In this document: piece after piece, positions 20,791 through 32,859 of the stretch
Position numbering within the stretch: the stretch's first letter is position 1
How the letters are laid out: each line of letters begins with the position of its first letter
Source of the DNA: Anthoceros angustus
Lineage: Eukaryota > Streptophyta > Anthocerotopsida > Anthocerotales > Anthocerotaceae
Length of the DNA stretch: 64,000 bases
NCBI GenBank assembly: GCA_010909165.1
Contig: MU008211.1
Location: forward strand, 248,001-312,000
Reading direction: 5' to 3'
Notes under the pieces: model-generated
Told to the model about the DNA's origin: nothing
Database searches by the model: none
Seen by the model: only the letters and a program-made list of their open reading frames with translations
Position numbers and translations under genes: made by a program

Positions 20791-23700
20791 TTCCTCCACA
20801 ATGGCTGAAAGCCAAAGGGTGGCCTTTACGAGTGCGTTAATTGGAACACCGCTAGACCGGAGCTAGAGTGGACAGAGAGTACATCCATCAAATGACTTCA
20901 AGCAATTGGAAGACCGTTTGAAAGATGGTATAGGGTATGTGGTGCTGGAATTCAAGCCATCTTCCTGTGCAGCTAGAAAACTTCTCCAAGACTCTCGGTG
21001 AGTGCACCAAAAATTGTGTTTATGCTCAAGTTCGTACCGCATCACATGCCCACACAATTGTTGTGGTTTCTCCGTAGGTAGAGATAGTCGCCTTCCCCAA
21101 TGTCTCCGATCGCTCCCACTCGGGGACACTCATGTTCGAAAACCCCACCTCGGACAATGCAATCATCGCCGCTCGCCCGCCACCGGTGCAACCTTGGGGC
21201 CGGCGTGCACTATGTGCTTCAAACGCCGGACTGGTTGTGCCAAGAACAGAGAGGGCCAATTGTAGTCAAGATGATGTCCGCACCACTGGCAATAGTGTGA
21301 CCCGGTACTTTGCTTTCCCCGTAGCCGAACCGGTGGAAGTCAGTGCCCGATGGAGCACCAGATCATGCAACATCTTTGTTAATTGGCACAACGGAGGAGG
21401 TGGGTGAGTTGCCCAAGGAGCTTCCTCCTTTAGAGGAGTGGTTAACGAGGCCATTCACCGCCGCGCCAAGGGCGCAGGTGTGCCCCAAGTGCGAAGTCGC
21501 AGTGGGAACTCCGTGGTAGAAAGTCCAAATCCTAAAGTAATGGAGGGTCCTAGTGCGAAGTGCCATTGCAAAGTGAACAGTGGCTATTGTACATGTGTTG
21601 CGACCCTCGCGATGGATGTGCGGTGCCCTCACGACCGTAATGTCACGGAGGACAATGTGGTGCACCCAATGGCCCTCGGTGCATGGATGAGGGTTTGTCA
21701 ATCGTCACCGGAATGGCTGGTGAACCGCCACACATGATGAAGTGGCCCCTAGCACGGGATGAAATGGCCGGCGATTGAGTGTGAAGTGGTCATACCGAAC
21801 ACAAATTGTCACTGCACCCAAGGCCCACCGGATCAACTCCAGTCATCGCGGCGCACGCCTGTGGAGTTGGGTGAGGCGGAGGAAATGGCAAACCAGGCGT
21901 AAAGCAAAGGAAAGGAGGCCGAGGCCGGGGCCTCAAACGGAAAGGTGGCAAGTCACGAGGACAAGGCGCCAGGAAGATTCGAGCGGTGGAACGCGTTTGG
22001 AACGCCGGATGATGTCGCATGGAGCTACAATTTAGGTGGAGACACTTTCATGGTACTTGCTCCACATGGCAATGCAGGCGTGTCTCATTCTATTTGTTGA
22101 AAGCCTTGTCTCGACTGAAGTGTTAAGAGATTATGTTGACTCGCTTGGGGATGTGAGAAGTTTGACATGGGGACATAGTTGTGAGGGTTGTGTACTATGA
22201 AGTGATGCCCGGAGAAGTGTGTACCAATTGCTGACGTGGTGATCGTGGTGTCCCAACAATGATGCAACGTGACATGGTGTGCGTGCAAAATCTTGGATCC
22301 GGTGGCCCGCCATGTGAAGGAGCCCAAGAACTGATGCTATATTGGCTTGCCCCGAAATTGAAGTACAGGAGGTGGCCCGGGATGCTAGGTGAATTAGAAC
22401 TGTTGGTGAGCCTCTTTCATTTTCTATATCTTGTGCACTTGCTGCGGTGGACCTCCATGTCTTTGCTGGTGGGCTGCTTTACTGTTCAATGCCTTGCTCA
22501 TTGCGAGTTGCTATGTGTTTCGGCTCCTTGGCAAGACCTATTGTGGAGGAGACTTGCCTGCTACCCAGGATAAGCTCTCCAATATCTTGGATGGTGGCTT
22601 GTTGCATGTGCGTGGACACACTGGTTAAGTTATCAGACTTTGTGTGAGTGATCATTGACATATAAGACTGCAAAGGCATGCTGCACATGTGCATGCCAGT
22701 GTGTTTTTAAGAGATTTTATTTTGTCTTATCACACTCCTTTATACCGACATGAAGGCGAGAACACCAAAATGGGTGGATGTGACGTCACATACAAGGCGC
22801 TTATGCCAAATCGTCCGGGCTTGTGCGTCGGTGTCTATGTAGACACCTCAAAGCCAAAGCGGCGGCCGTCGTGTCTATGGAGACACCCCAAACCCAAAGC
22901 ATCCGGGCTTGTGCATCGTGGGTCTATGGAGACACCTCTAGCGAATTGTCGAAATGGCGGAGGCCACGGTGCCATGGCGCCGCCAAGCTAGGAGTCAAAC
23001 CTTGAATCCATTTCCTGCGGTGAATTGATTACTGATTGCACACATGATGCCCCTAAGAGAATGGAACATTTGGTGAGTGCACAAGTGAGGACGCACACCT
23101 CCTCCTAATCATCAAACATCATTCGTTGTGTACATTTGTGCCAATGAAGGGCTCCATCTTCAATAGGCGTTGCCCTCGCCGATGACCGAGCCACCTTCTC
23201 CGTCGCAAGAGTCGTCCACCAGGTGTTCAAACACAGTGGCCGTTGTGAGTGCATTGGATCTCCTTGGCATGGTATGGATGAAGTCGCTGCCCGGTTACGG
23301 TATGGCGCCATCCGAGCTTGTGCATCCCAAGCCGCCGCCGTGCGAGCACGTTCCATGCAGCAAGAACGCACGCTGGGGGATTCGAATGGCGGCCACCAAG
23401 CGCCGTGAGGCGCCTCCCACCTCCATACCATTATGCAAACCACCTCAAGCACCATGAGGGCCTCAAGAACAAGGAATGCTAGTGCAGGCGCCTCCATGTC
23501 CGGGCGAGGCGAGAGAGCGGAGCCGGGTGCCGGGGAATGAAAAGGTGATAGAGGAGGTGGGTGGCTGCAGGCCTTATGTTGTGCAGGTTACGGGGGACGC
23601 GTGTGCAAAGGGCCCTGGGAAGGGTATGACTTGGCCAGTATCATTAGATGTCGAAGAATTAGTAATGACCCTGCACATCTGGGGAAAGCGTGATCAATGA

Positions 23701-23900
23701 ATTGTCTTTTTGCTGTCCGTGTGTGGGAATGCCTAGTGCTCACCGGGAATCCATTTGCGAAGACATCATGTGTGCACGTGCATTAAATTAGCATGTGGTA
23801 GATGAGAAGTACAAAGGGACCTGTGGAATGTAGTACATTCGTCCAAAACACTAAGGGTTGATACGAATCACGAAAGCTCTCTTCCACAACCGTAGTCACA
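20791..23900 (+). other. Unresolved stretch: open frames without recognised domains, triple hairpin
   Basis: Plus-strand frames such as 21132-21407 (VEIVAFPNVSDRSHSGTLMF) and 20880-21000 (LEDRLKDGIGYVVLEFKPS, ending at a GTGAGT donor-like site) look partly coding. I recognise no family. Three short hairpins, GGTGTCT-ATGT-AGACACC and variants, occur at 22830-22847, 22871-22886 and 22922-22933. The region lies tail-to-tail with the transposase-like chain on the other strand and may be the second gene of the same transposon. Confidence 0.35.
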
Positions 23901-23912
23901 ACAAGTTGTGCT

Positions 23913-26900
23913 TCAGGTGAGGGTGACCAGATTCGACTTCTTCTCTCGGTGGTGCCATGTCAAACTTGCATGCTTGGACAAATTCAGTAAGATGCAATCA
24001 TGGAGATCCAAGGGCAAGTCAGACAAACCCGCCACGTCGAATCGGTAGTAATGACCAACCACCACCTCCTCCCAGTTGGTAGTTTGTATCGCTCCGGGCG
24101 TGTCGGACACTCTCACCAGTGCTTTGCTTCCGTACAGAGGAGGTAGAAGTCCCGCCTTCGCCTCGGGTCTCGCAAACACAAGGAAATTGTCGCCAACTTC
24201 CAATATATCAGCCGTGAGACACGTCAACAACATCCTCATCTTCACGATCGCCCAATGCACAAAAGACCTCCACCATTGCCGCTGGTTGGCGATGCTAATT
24301 CGAGCAACACTTTGTCCGCATGAGGTCCGATCGTAACTGCCCAATATCCAGTGAGGGACCGTGGGACAATCGCATGGTTGCTCTCAAGGCACTCGACAAA
24401 AGCATGCCAAGCTCCGCATCCTCAATGCGTAGGGTCATCCACATTGCAACCATGGCTATGCATCAACTTAGAGCACGGAATGGGGTCACATGCATGCTTG
24501 TTCCTCCTATTCACCTCATTTTTCCCTATCGCCAAAAACTCCTATGCACGCCATGTTCTCCGGATGCATAGGAGGTTGATGCCACCGAGATGTTGTTGCG
24601 AAGGTACTCCACCACATCTTGAGCATTCGCACCACCTTGGAGAGGACTCACCGCAAAGAGCTCGCCAGGATTGCACCAAGACCGCCATGTTCTCCTCACC
24701 GTGCCCACTACCAAAATATGACCAAAGCATGTTACACCCTCCGTGAGGCTTGGATACCGAGCAATGAAGTAGCTTGGTCGACATGCCTTGAATTGGCTTG
24801 CTGCCCCATCCGACCAGCACAGTGTTCCCGAGGTAGTGGGAATCCGAATCCCGCGCCATTGATGCGAAACAATGTTGCACAAAAGAGTGTCATGAACCAT
24901 ATCGTCACTAATATAAAATGGTAATACTTCTCTATGGTTGATGAAGGGTCTTCGCATCAAGAGGGCCATTGCGCTAAAACACGAGAACCGAATGGATACG
25001 GTCGCTTTTGCGGTGCATAGATTGGATTTCGTCGCACGCCAAAGCATAGTTGCGAAAAGTCCATCACGGATACTACAACATCTTGGGAAACCATTCTAGG
25101 CACTTCGAACTCTATCCCTTGCCACGAACAAAATCATGGAGCACAAACTCCTTCAGCTTGATCTTGTGTGCTCCACAAACTCGATGGGTGTGTTTCCATG
25201 AAGACTAACTTGATGCGTTTTTATCATGGCCATCCGAATCTTTGCCAACAACTTGGTAATCGAAAACATCGCCACTTGAGAGCAGTCGGGTTGGATAGTT
25301 GCATCTACCTCCGATGGACAAAAGGCAAGTGTACTAACACCACACGAACAAGTTCCTTGCAAGCATGCAAGAGCATGCCAATCAAGATCCGGGTTCCTTT
25401 GCACAAAGGACACGCTACAAAGCACCCTCACGACGGCAAACAGAGGAAGCAGATTACATGCAAGATCCGATGACCCTAAAGGAGGATTACAAACAAGGCA
25501 AGAGCATTCAGGGCTACGGGTGAACTCGAAACCGCTTCCCTAAGGCCATTGAAAGCATCCTTTAGGAATGCCATCTCAACATGGTACCTACAAGATAGAT
25601 TGCGCTCTTGTAGGCTCTTCACATAGAAGGGCTTCAATTTCTCGAATGTACGTGGCCTACTTGAATATCGTGGTGTTCATGATGAAGGTAGAATTCCGTC
25701 GCATGGTAGCATCGTATGAATCGGTCCGAATGTATACACAACCCTATGTGTCCGAGCCAACAAGCTTAAGGTACCAAAAGGCAAGACAAGTGGACACATG
25801 CCCAAGTTACGATGACCCAAAAACTTGGCAAAGGCCCGTGGCAAAGAACGTGACCAAGTGTACATGACCAGGAAGCCACATGCTCATCCAAAAAAGAGGT
25901 TGCTCAATACAGAAATCATCCTTCTGGGCATGGACAAAAGGGACAGCGGGGGGTGACAACTCGGCCACACATGTGCAAACTGAGTGAAGCGACCATGTGA
26001 CCACCGAGTCAAGCAACCATGTGACCACTGAGTGAAGCAACCTTGTGACCACAGGGTCAAGCAACCATGTGCCCACTGAGTCAAGCAACCATGTGACCAT
26101 AAGGAATGGGAACTTGTGGTCACCTGTGGTTGCCCTGCGCGTCGCCACCACAATTGTGACCAATGAGTCCACCAACCATGTGACCACAAGCACTACTTGT
26201 GGTCACCATGGGTGACACAATGTGGCAAGAGGCCCATGACCAATCTTGTGGTCTCGCGCAGTGGCCATCCGAGCATGGTGAGCACATGGGAAGACCACAA
26301 TAAGTCAATGGCACCGACATCCACAATGGCAAATGTCTGTACATCGTGCATAAATAGCAACCACCATGTACATCACCCTTGTGCAGTGACATCACAACCG
26401 GCGTTTGCACCAAGCATGCATTCGCCTTCCTTGAATGCCTCACCGGACATGAAAGCAAACATCGAACAACTGAATTCTCATAAAAACACGAACGCGGAGG
26501 AAAACAATATGCAGGCATTTAACCGAGACATCACTCAAACATCACCAATAGCGGACTGTCACCAATCACCACATCACAAACAACATGTCCACCACAACTA
26601 CGCAGATAAACCGAAGAATGAAAGATCAACTCGAGACATATCAAGGAAGTGAGTGATATGCTTGGTAAACGTCTTTGGAGCTGTTCTCAACCGTTTTGTG
26701 TCCTTTGTGTTTGATGAGGGGCGCGAAGCAAGCTCAAGCGCACAATGCCGTCCTTGACATACCAAAACAATGTCATTCCGTGTTCCCCTACCGCACCACA
26801 CCATGACCACAATTCACCACGTTCATGCCGAGAGTTTAGTGCGCGATATAGGCCTCCCTCGACTCCTATCTGCCGAGAGAGAGGAAACCAGGATGGCTTC

Positions 26901-27448
26901 CATGGATGTCCTCTCGAATGATGTTGAATAGTGTGTTCTCGGCCCTCGTGTGGTCTCCAAATTGCACATCCTTTAGACGTGTACATGCATCCTTCACATT
27001 CTTCAATATCAAGGTTGCAAGGTGGCTATCCTTTGCGTCATGCAATATCTCGAACAGTTCTTTAGCAATGGCAAGTGGCCAAAAAGTGCCAAGATGTCCT
27101 TCCTGCATGATGATGTGTACGCAGAAGTGAGGGACAAAAAATGTTGCCCAAGTTGGCGAGCTACTCGTTGTTTCGCACGGAGAGAGCACTCTCGACTCCC
27201 CCTGGAGGCAGCCATAGCCCGCTGCTCAGCTCTCCACTTTCGGACGCGTTCTGTTGACGACCGTTTGCCTGGCCACCACCCTCATGTCTGTCCTCCCCCT
27301 CGCGAGCATCTAGCCCTTGTTGTTCATCTTCCTCCTCGATAACCCGCACCAACCGGATGTTTGCAGATGCAGTTGTTTGGGCCTGCTTTTCCCTCTGACG
27401 ACGCTTCTGTTCAGCCCATGCTCGCTGGCTTGCTGGTGAACGGGCCAT
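23913..27448 (-). pseudogene. Degenerate transposon-type protein chain (SDG...QFK / GSGHG module)
   Basis: Minus-strand open segments follow each other in changing frames. An N-terminus at 27448 begins MARSPASQRAWAEQKRRQRE, highly charged. A helical block PLAIAKELFEILHDAKDSHL lies at about 27060. A Cys-rich block LACLQGTCSCGVSTLAFC sits at about 25350. WSDGAASQFKACRPSYF then ARYPSLT follow at about 24830, with FGSGHGEENM in the next frame at about 24720, and ANAQDVVEYLRNN at about 24600. A final block, 24344-23913, has YGSKALVRVSDTPGAIQ and EVVVGHYYRFDV. The SDG-x3-QFK plus HG(K/E)-type pair occurs in uncharacterised transposon-derived proteins that I believe have an RNase H-like fold; that is an inference. 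No TIRs found. Confidence 0.45.
25986..26101. repeat. 24-bp minisatellite, 4.8 copies
   Basis: Units CAAGCAACCATGTGACCACTGAGT with one to four changes at 25986, 26010, 26034, 26058 and 26082. Being a multiple of three, it encodes an 8-residue repeat on the minus strand. Copies of ACCATGTGACCAC also recur nearby at 26174. Confidence 0.95.
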
Positions 27449-28308
27449 GCCACAATACCATCATCAGCATGCTATACGCACACTGCCCTCATGACTCTGC
27501 ACTTTACCAAAAAGGCTTGAGTTAAGAGCGACACAAGCACCCATTAACAAGGCCCCACACGATACACGAATGGCACAGTAGCAGATTACCTCCACCGCCA
27601 AAGATCATCTTGCATTACCACCGACACACATCACCCAAAGACCGCAAGCTTGAACCGAGCGGCGCCGATCGAAGCGTAACGCCAATATCCCGTAGCAAAC
27701 CTAGCATACCGCATCAACCACCGGATCGACATACTCATCATCCACGTGCACTAGCATCAACATCCATCCACCAAAACCGGCGCCTCCTCCACTCCGGTGG
27801 CGGATCCGGTCAATCTTTGGTTGCAACATAGTGTGACCGCTGTGGAGAGCAACCACGCCAAGTTCTTGGTGTCATCACCCACAAGTTCCTACTCCTTCTC
27901 CACATCGGACAAATGACAAGTGCACAAGTCCGCTCATGTCACCGACCTTCCGGAGCGTGAGTCCCCAACCACCGATTTCCTCGGCCTTGGCGGTTTTGAG
28001 GTTGACTTGTTAATGCCGAGTTGAGCGGTGGTACGCAACCCGATCCACTAGGTAAATAATCCAATTCAAATTCGCCATAAACCGACGGGCCATGGCGGTT
28101 CATCACAATTGTGGCTAAATGAACTTTGTGTCGTGGACAAACCCGTCCGTGAACTCAACATTTGTTTATGTGAAATAGATATTTTAATAATCTATATATT
28201 TTTATATATTAACGCCAAATACAAAAACTCACATGCTATAAGTGTAAAAATTAGATACATCCGGACGAAATGAATTACATATATTTATATGAACATAGAG
28301 AGGACAAA
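27449..28308. other. No gene recognised
   Basis: His/Pro/Arg-rich chance frames on the plus strand, then AT-rich sequence from about 28140. No TIR, LTR or RNA gene found. It separates the transposase-like chain from the Copia-4 fragment. Confidence 0.4.
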
Positions 28309-28691
28309 TTAAGAGTGTTTCGTCCGTTCCTCACTTAAGTGAGCACCAAAGCATGCTTGCACCCGATAAGGAGCTATACGACTCTTGGCGTACACACATG
28401 ACTCACAGAATGGTAATGGGGACAGTTGAGTAAGAGGTTCTGCGTACAAGTTGCTTTGGCTGAGAGTTACTAACTTACGTGAATTAACGTGTGCTAGCCT
28501 ATGGTGCCATAGGACAGATTGCTTAGACTGAGTCAAGTTGGCAATGTTAGTAACAGGTGTTGGGGATAGATCTAACCTATATAGGTCATTGAATGGTCTA
28601 CCAATGCAGAGACATAACACATTAGAAGGACTGACTGTGTCATGGATCATGCAGGTATCTCCAGCAAAATGAACATTGTACTGACATTGTA
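28309..28691 (-). pseudogene. pol: Copia-4 GAG-pre-integrase fragment, downstream side of the M insertion
   Basis: Minus strand: YNVHFAGDTCMIHD, then LWHHRLAHVNSRKL and PFCESCVYAKSR, the HHCC region in front of Copia integrase. Reading across element M, the protease end at 40.9 kb (SKNLVSIRRLTLSNQ) joins this block directly. The join needs only removal of one TSD and an 11-bp duplication (CAGTACAATGT twice near 28665-28690). The catalytic integrase is missing beyond 28309. Confidence 0.88.
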
Positions 28692-28696
28692 CTGAT
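28692..28696. repeat. Target site duplication of element M, left
   Basis: CTGAT, matched by CTGAT at 40895-40899. Confidence 0.9.
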
Positions 28697-28869
28697 TGAC
28701 AAAATATAGGGCTAATGTAAATCAATTATACCATTTGTATAGATTACATCTTAGATAATCAAGAAAAAGAGAGTAACTTGCTTAAGTGAACAGACAACTT
28801 AAACTAACTTTACGAAAGGGTGTGGCTATTCACTAATAGTCCTAACCCTAGCGAAACATTATGTCTATT
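28697..28869 (-). repeat. Element M 3' LTR, outer part (173 bp)
   Basis: TGACAAAATATAGGG (the TGTCA end on the minus strand) to CTATT. It is collinear with 40621-40793 of the other LTR with five substitutions and no indels. The LTR resumes at 34500 after element N; 173 + 101 = 274 bp, exactly the length of the right LTR. Confidence 0.95.
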
Positions 28870-29549
28870 TGTGGACTACGGACTTCCCTTAAAGTTAGGA
28901 AATGAGACGGGTTTTGTTTTTTTCATAGGTCCGAAGTAGAAATAAGGCGGAAAAGGAGGAATAAGCACGGATGGCGCTCCGGACTGGACTCCGGAGTATA
29001 CATCGGACTCCGGAGTGGGTAACGGACCCCGGTACCACTATGGCGAGCTCCGGATCACGCCCGGTGTAACGGGATAAGTCCGGACCCCACTCCGGGTCAA
29101 AACAGGATAAGTACGCCATGGAAATTAACTTAGAAGTTGAGTCGTGAGGATGCATTTGGGCGGCGCCACGTGGGCCACGAGTGGAGGTCGGCATGCAGCA
29201 GTCAGACCGACTGTGGCCGCAGGTATTCACGCCCGCGGATCGCGCGCGGCGTAAGGCCGCAGTACGCGCGGCGTGTAAGCGGAGGCGTAAGGTCGAGTAA
29301 GCCATGCGTACTCGCGCTACGGTGGAAGAGGCGCCTTCCCGCCCGCCATTTCCAACGCGCCGACGAGGAGGGTCAGCCGCGCACCGAGACAATTCGCGGT
29401 CTCTTGCGCCCGCAACCCGCTCGGGCGCTATCTCTTTGAACGCCAGCATCTTCACGCGGCTCACCGCCGGGTTGGAGCAATAACGCGGGCGAAGAGGGCG
29501 ATCGTGCCGGTCTCCCGCCAGCCTACAAAGAACGAAGGAGAAGAAGGCG

Positions 29550-29705
29550 ATGGCACCCAAAAAGGTCGCGGAGGTCCGGGAGCCATGGAACCCGGTAGAG
29601 CGCAACATTGTGACCCGGCGCTATCCGGACTTTGGGCCCCGGCCGAGGAAGCGGAGGATTAGTCGAGGAGTGGCACTTAGACGTGTTCCAGTCGTCGACG
29701 CTTGA
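29550..29705 (+). CDS. Short basic ORF in element N
   Basis: 51 codons: ATG at 29550, MAPKKVAEVREPWNPVER then YPDFGPRPRKRRI. It is basic and stops at 29703. It may be the N-terminus of a longer gag-like protein broken by a frameshift, since Arg-rich frames continue downstream. Not recognised. Confidence 0.35.
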   Translation: MAPKKVAEVREPWNPVERNIVTRRYPDFGPRPRKRRISRGVALRRVPVVDA

Positions 29706-30317
29706 CAAGGTCACCGTCCGGAGTTCGCCGGAAGATGTTGGCGGCCAACAAGGAGGTTCGGTCCAAGAACCTCCGGGAGGATCCTAGGCGATGGACCTTG
29801 GAGGTCACGAGGCGGCCTACAACCGCCCAAAGGAGGAAGATGGGGCGAGTCCGCAGCCCCTCAAGGCGAAGGAAAGATAGGGCCGCAACAAGGCGATGCC
29901 GAGGCTCGAACGCAGCGGACAACCAACGGTGGTTGATATCGACTGCCGATAGAGTAAGGGTCAGAGTCGGATTATTGTCCATTGAACTTGCTCACCAAGG
30001 TGGATCACCTTGGTGATAATTGTTCCTGCGCGCTGGGAAGAGGGCGGACTGGGAAGGATTATCTTCGCCTGCCCAGAGGCCCGTGCCGAGGAGCGAGAAG
30101 CCCTGACCTGGATCCCCATACCCGATCCATGTATGGGGACATTTCGAGCTCTCAAGGAGGGAGAGATCGAGCGGCGCCCGGAAGGCCGAGGCCCCGCCGA
30201 AGCGGAGGCGTGCAAGGGCGCCGAGGTGGGGGCCGACCCCTAAGGCCAAGCGGACCGGGAGGAGGACGATCGAGGATTCCTGACTCCATACGCCCTGAGC
30301 GGACCCCTCACCACCTG

Positions 30318-31520
30318 TGGAAGTATGGGAAGATATCCCCGCCTCTTCTCTTGGTGCCTCCTCGGAGCAATCAACGCAGCAGAGGGAACGACGGAGCGGA
30401 GTTGGCGGTTGCGGCTCGGTGGCCAGCGACCGCCGCCGGCGAGCCCGGACTCGGCGGGAACGGCGCAAGGCGGCGTCTGCAGCACCTCGGAGGTGCCATG
30501 CCTTACCCACCCGGGTAACAAGAGGCGGGCGGTGGGAGGCGAGAAGGGCGCTCAAGGCGGGAGGTCCGGCGCACCGGAGCCGATCCTGTCTCCGGCAGGA
30601 AGGGGCAAAAGGGCTAGCTCCCGACCCCTCACCTCCTCCGAGCCCTGTGAGAAGAGGGCAGAAGGAACTCGCGCCAAGGGCCAAGGAGGGTGAAGCGAGT
30701 CACCACTCGTGACCTAAGGGTCCCGATTAGGTCCGGAGAACCCAGTCCGGACTTACTCCCGGATCAAGGTATGGAGGTCCTTGGCGGACGTGAAATGCCC
30801 GCCTCCCACTACGGACTTTGTGGGGTCTCACTGGGCCGTGGAAGAAACACGGTGGGTCACAGCTACCGTCATGGACGGTATGCTTTGGGGTCTCTGGACA
30901 GCCGAGAAGACCTGTGGAAGTAGAAGCCACCCGAGGAAGTATGGGAAGATATCCCTTCCCTTCTCTTGCCTCCTCGGAGCAATCAGCGGCGGAGGGGAGC
31001 GGAGGCGGGAGTTGGCGGTTGCGGCTCGCAGCCCGGCAGCTGACCCAGCCGGACTCGGCGGAGGCGAGGCCGGCGCAAGGCGTCTGCGCGGACACCTCGG
31101 GGTGCAGTGCCTTACCCACCAGGTGTGGGGTGAGAGTGGGGAGGCGAAGGGCGCTCAAGGAGGCGGAGGTCAGCGGCGGCGGAGCCGATCTGTCTCGGCG
31201 GAAGGGGCAAAGGCTAGCTCCGGACCCCTCACCTCCTCAGCCCAGGAGAAGAGGCAAATAAGGCTGGCGGCCAAGAGGGCCAAGGAGGTGGCTCGGGCTC
31301 GGCACTCGGGACCTAAGGGTCTGATTAGGTCCGGAGAACCCAGTCAGGACTTACTCGGGCTGCGGTATGGAGGTCCTTGGCGGACGTGAAATGCCCGCCT
31401 CCCCTCACGGACTTTGTGGGGTCTCACGGTGGCGGCCGTGGAAGAAACACGGCGGGTCACAGCTACCGTCATGGACGGTATGCTTTGGGGTCTCTGGGAC
31501 GGTAGAAGACCCGAGGTAAA
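30318..31520 (+). repeat. Tandem duplication of about 600 bp in element N
   Basis: Units near 30318-30930 and 30936-31520 share GGAAGTATGGGAAGATATCC, TGCCTCCTCGGAGCAATC, GGTATGGAGGTCCTTGGCGG and GTCATGGACGGTATGCTTTG. Unequal lengths come from many short losses at CG/CHG sites. Long frames on both strands here are composition artefacts. Confidence 0.9.
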
Positions 31521-31739
31521 GCCACCGGGCGTATGGTGCTCCTCCAGGAGCAGTTGGAGGCGGCCCATGAGGCAAGGAGGAAGGCCGAAGCTCTCGGCCG
31601 CATCGAAGAAGGGAAATGCGGGGAGGCCGAGAGGGAAGTCCGTCCATCGACAGACCGACTAAATTCCTTCACCGGGTGAGCAAAACAGTGCGGAGGCCCA
31701 AGCACGGGCGGAAGACCTCTGCAGGCGGAGAGGAGTAGC

Positions 31740-32600
31740 GCAGCAGGAGGCGAGGAGGCCCGCAGCGAGAAGGCTCGTGACTGGCAGGCGGCGGGGCGGA
31801 CCCGGGAGGAGGCGATGGTGCTCCTCCGGGAGGCGGAGGCCGCACTAAGCCGTCGTGATCACTATCGGCGTGATCGGAACGGTGGAGGGAGACGGATAGC
31901 GGCTAACTCAAGAAGGAGCAGGAGGCGGCGGGCAGTGCAGGCGGCCATGCAGGAGGAGGAAGCAGCTGCAAGGAGATGGAGGATCTCCGGGCTCATGAGG
32001 TGGAGCGCCGCGTGAGATGGAAGACCGCAAGGAGACTCGAGTGCAGCCCAAGTTACCATTGAGAGGAATGGTGTCTGCGGGCGTGATCGCGATCACGAGC
32101 GAGAAATAAGCGGCTCTGGCGGACGGAGGAAGTAAGGCGATGGAACAGGAGCGTGACGCCGAAATGGAGAAGGACACAGGTGAAGCCCGCACGGGCGAGC
32201 GTTCATCCGGAGAGGGAGATGGCGAGTTAACGCCGTAATGAACGGAGAGCGAGAGCACCGGACGAAAAGAAGCACCGGTCCGCTTAAGAAAGGCGGAAGG
32301 GAGCGCCGCGCTATGGCGGTAAGCTAGCGGAGGCGAGGCCGGACTCGAAATGAGGAGGAGGAAGCAGGGAGGCGGTTGGAGGCGGAGGAGGTGACCGAGG
32401 CCTTGTAGCCTCAGATACGGCCCCCCAGTTGTCAAACTGGCGAGGTGGTCCAACAAGCCGGGCAAAGACGCCCAGCCCGAACACCAATGGCGGGGAGACG
32501 GTGCTCCGGCACACGTGGAAGAGGCACCAAAGAAGTTGATTCGGACTTTGCCTATTACCACGCCGAGCTCCTTAAGACATTGGCGACCTCTGGCGCCCGC
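31740..32600 (+). pseudogene. Gag-like coiled-coil coding remnant in element N
   Basis: Plus-strand frames rich in Glu, Arg and Ala: EAMVLLREAEAALSRRDH and AVQAAMQEEEAAARRW. Later, frame-shifted, come SDFAYYHAELLKTLATSGA at about 32545 and surrounding charged helices. This resembles the long coiled-coil gag of non-autonomous plant LTR elements; no catalytic domains follow. Assignment is by composition and heptad-like pattern only. Confidence 0.4.
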
Positions 32601-32859
32601 AAATAAACGGACCTGGAAGGCTCGAAGGGATGAAGGGCATGGGGACGGCAGGGGACTCTAGTGGCCTGTTTGGAGGCAAGGAGGAAGCGGGGAGAAGAGC
32701 ATCGGGAGGAGCAGGACGCGCCAATACAACGAATCCTGTGGTAAGTCCCAAACCCGGAAGATAGGCGGCCTTGAAGGGGAGGCGGAAGGAGGAGAGCCAA
32801 ACCGACCCAAGACTGGGTCGGTGGGAAGGATGAGGACCTAGCGATGAGGTCCAGATAAG

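Noticed and set aside
25986-26101. CRISPR array
   Set aside because: 24-bp units are contiguous with no spacers, and the DNA is plant nuclear.
29982-31700. Long overlapping frames on both strands in element N
   Set aside because: GC-rich, stop-poor composition; frames are not kept between the two tandem copies and contain no domain.
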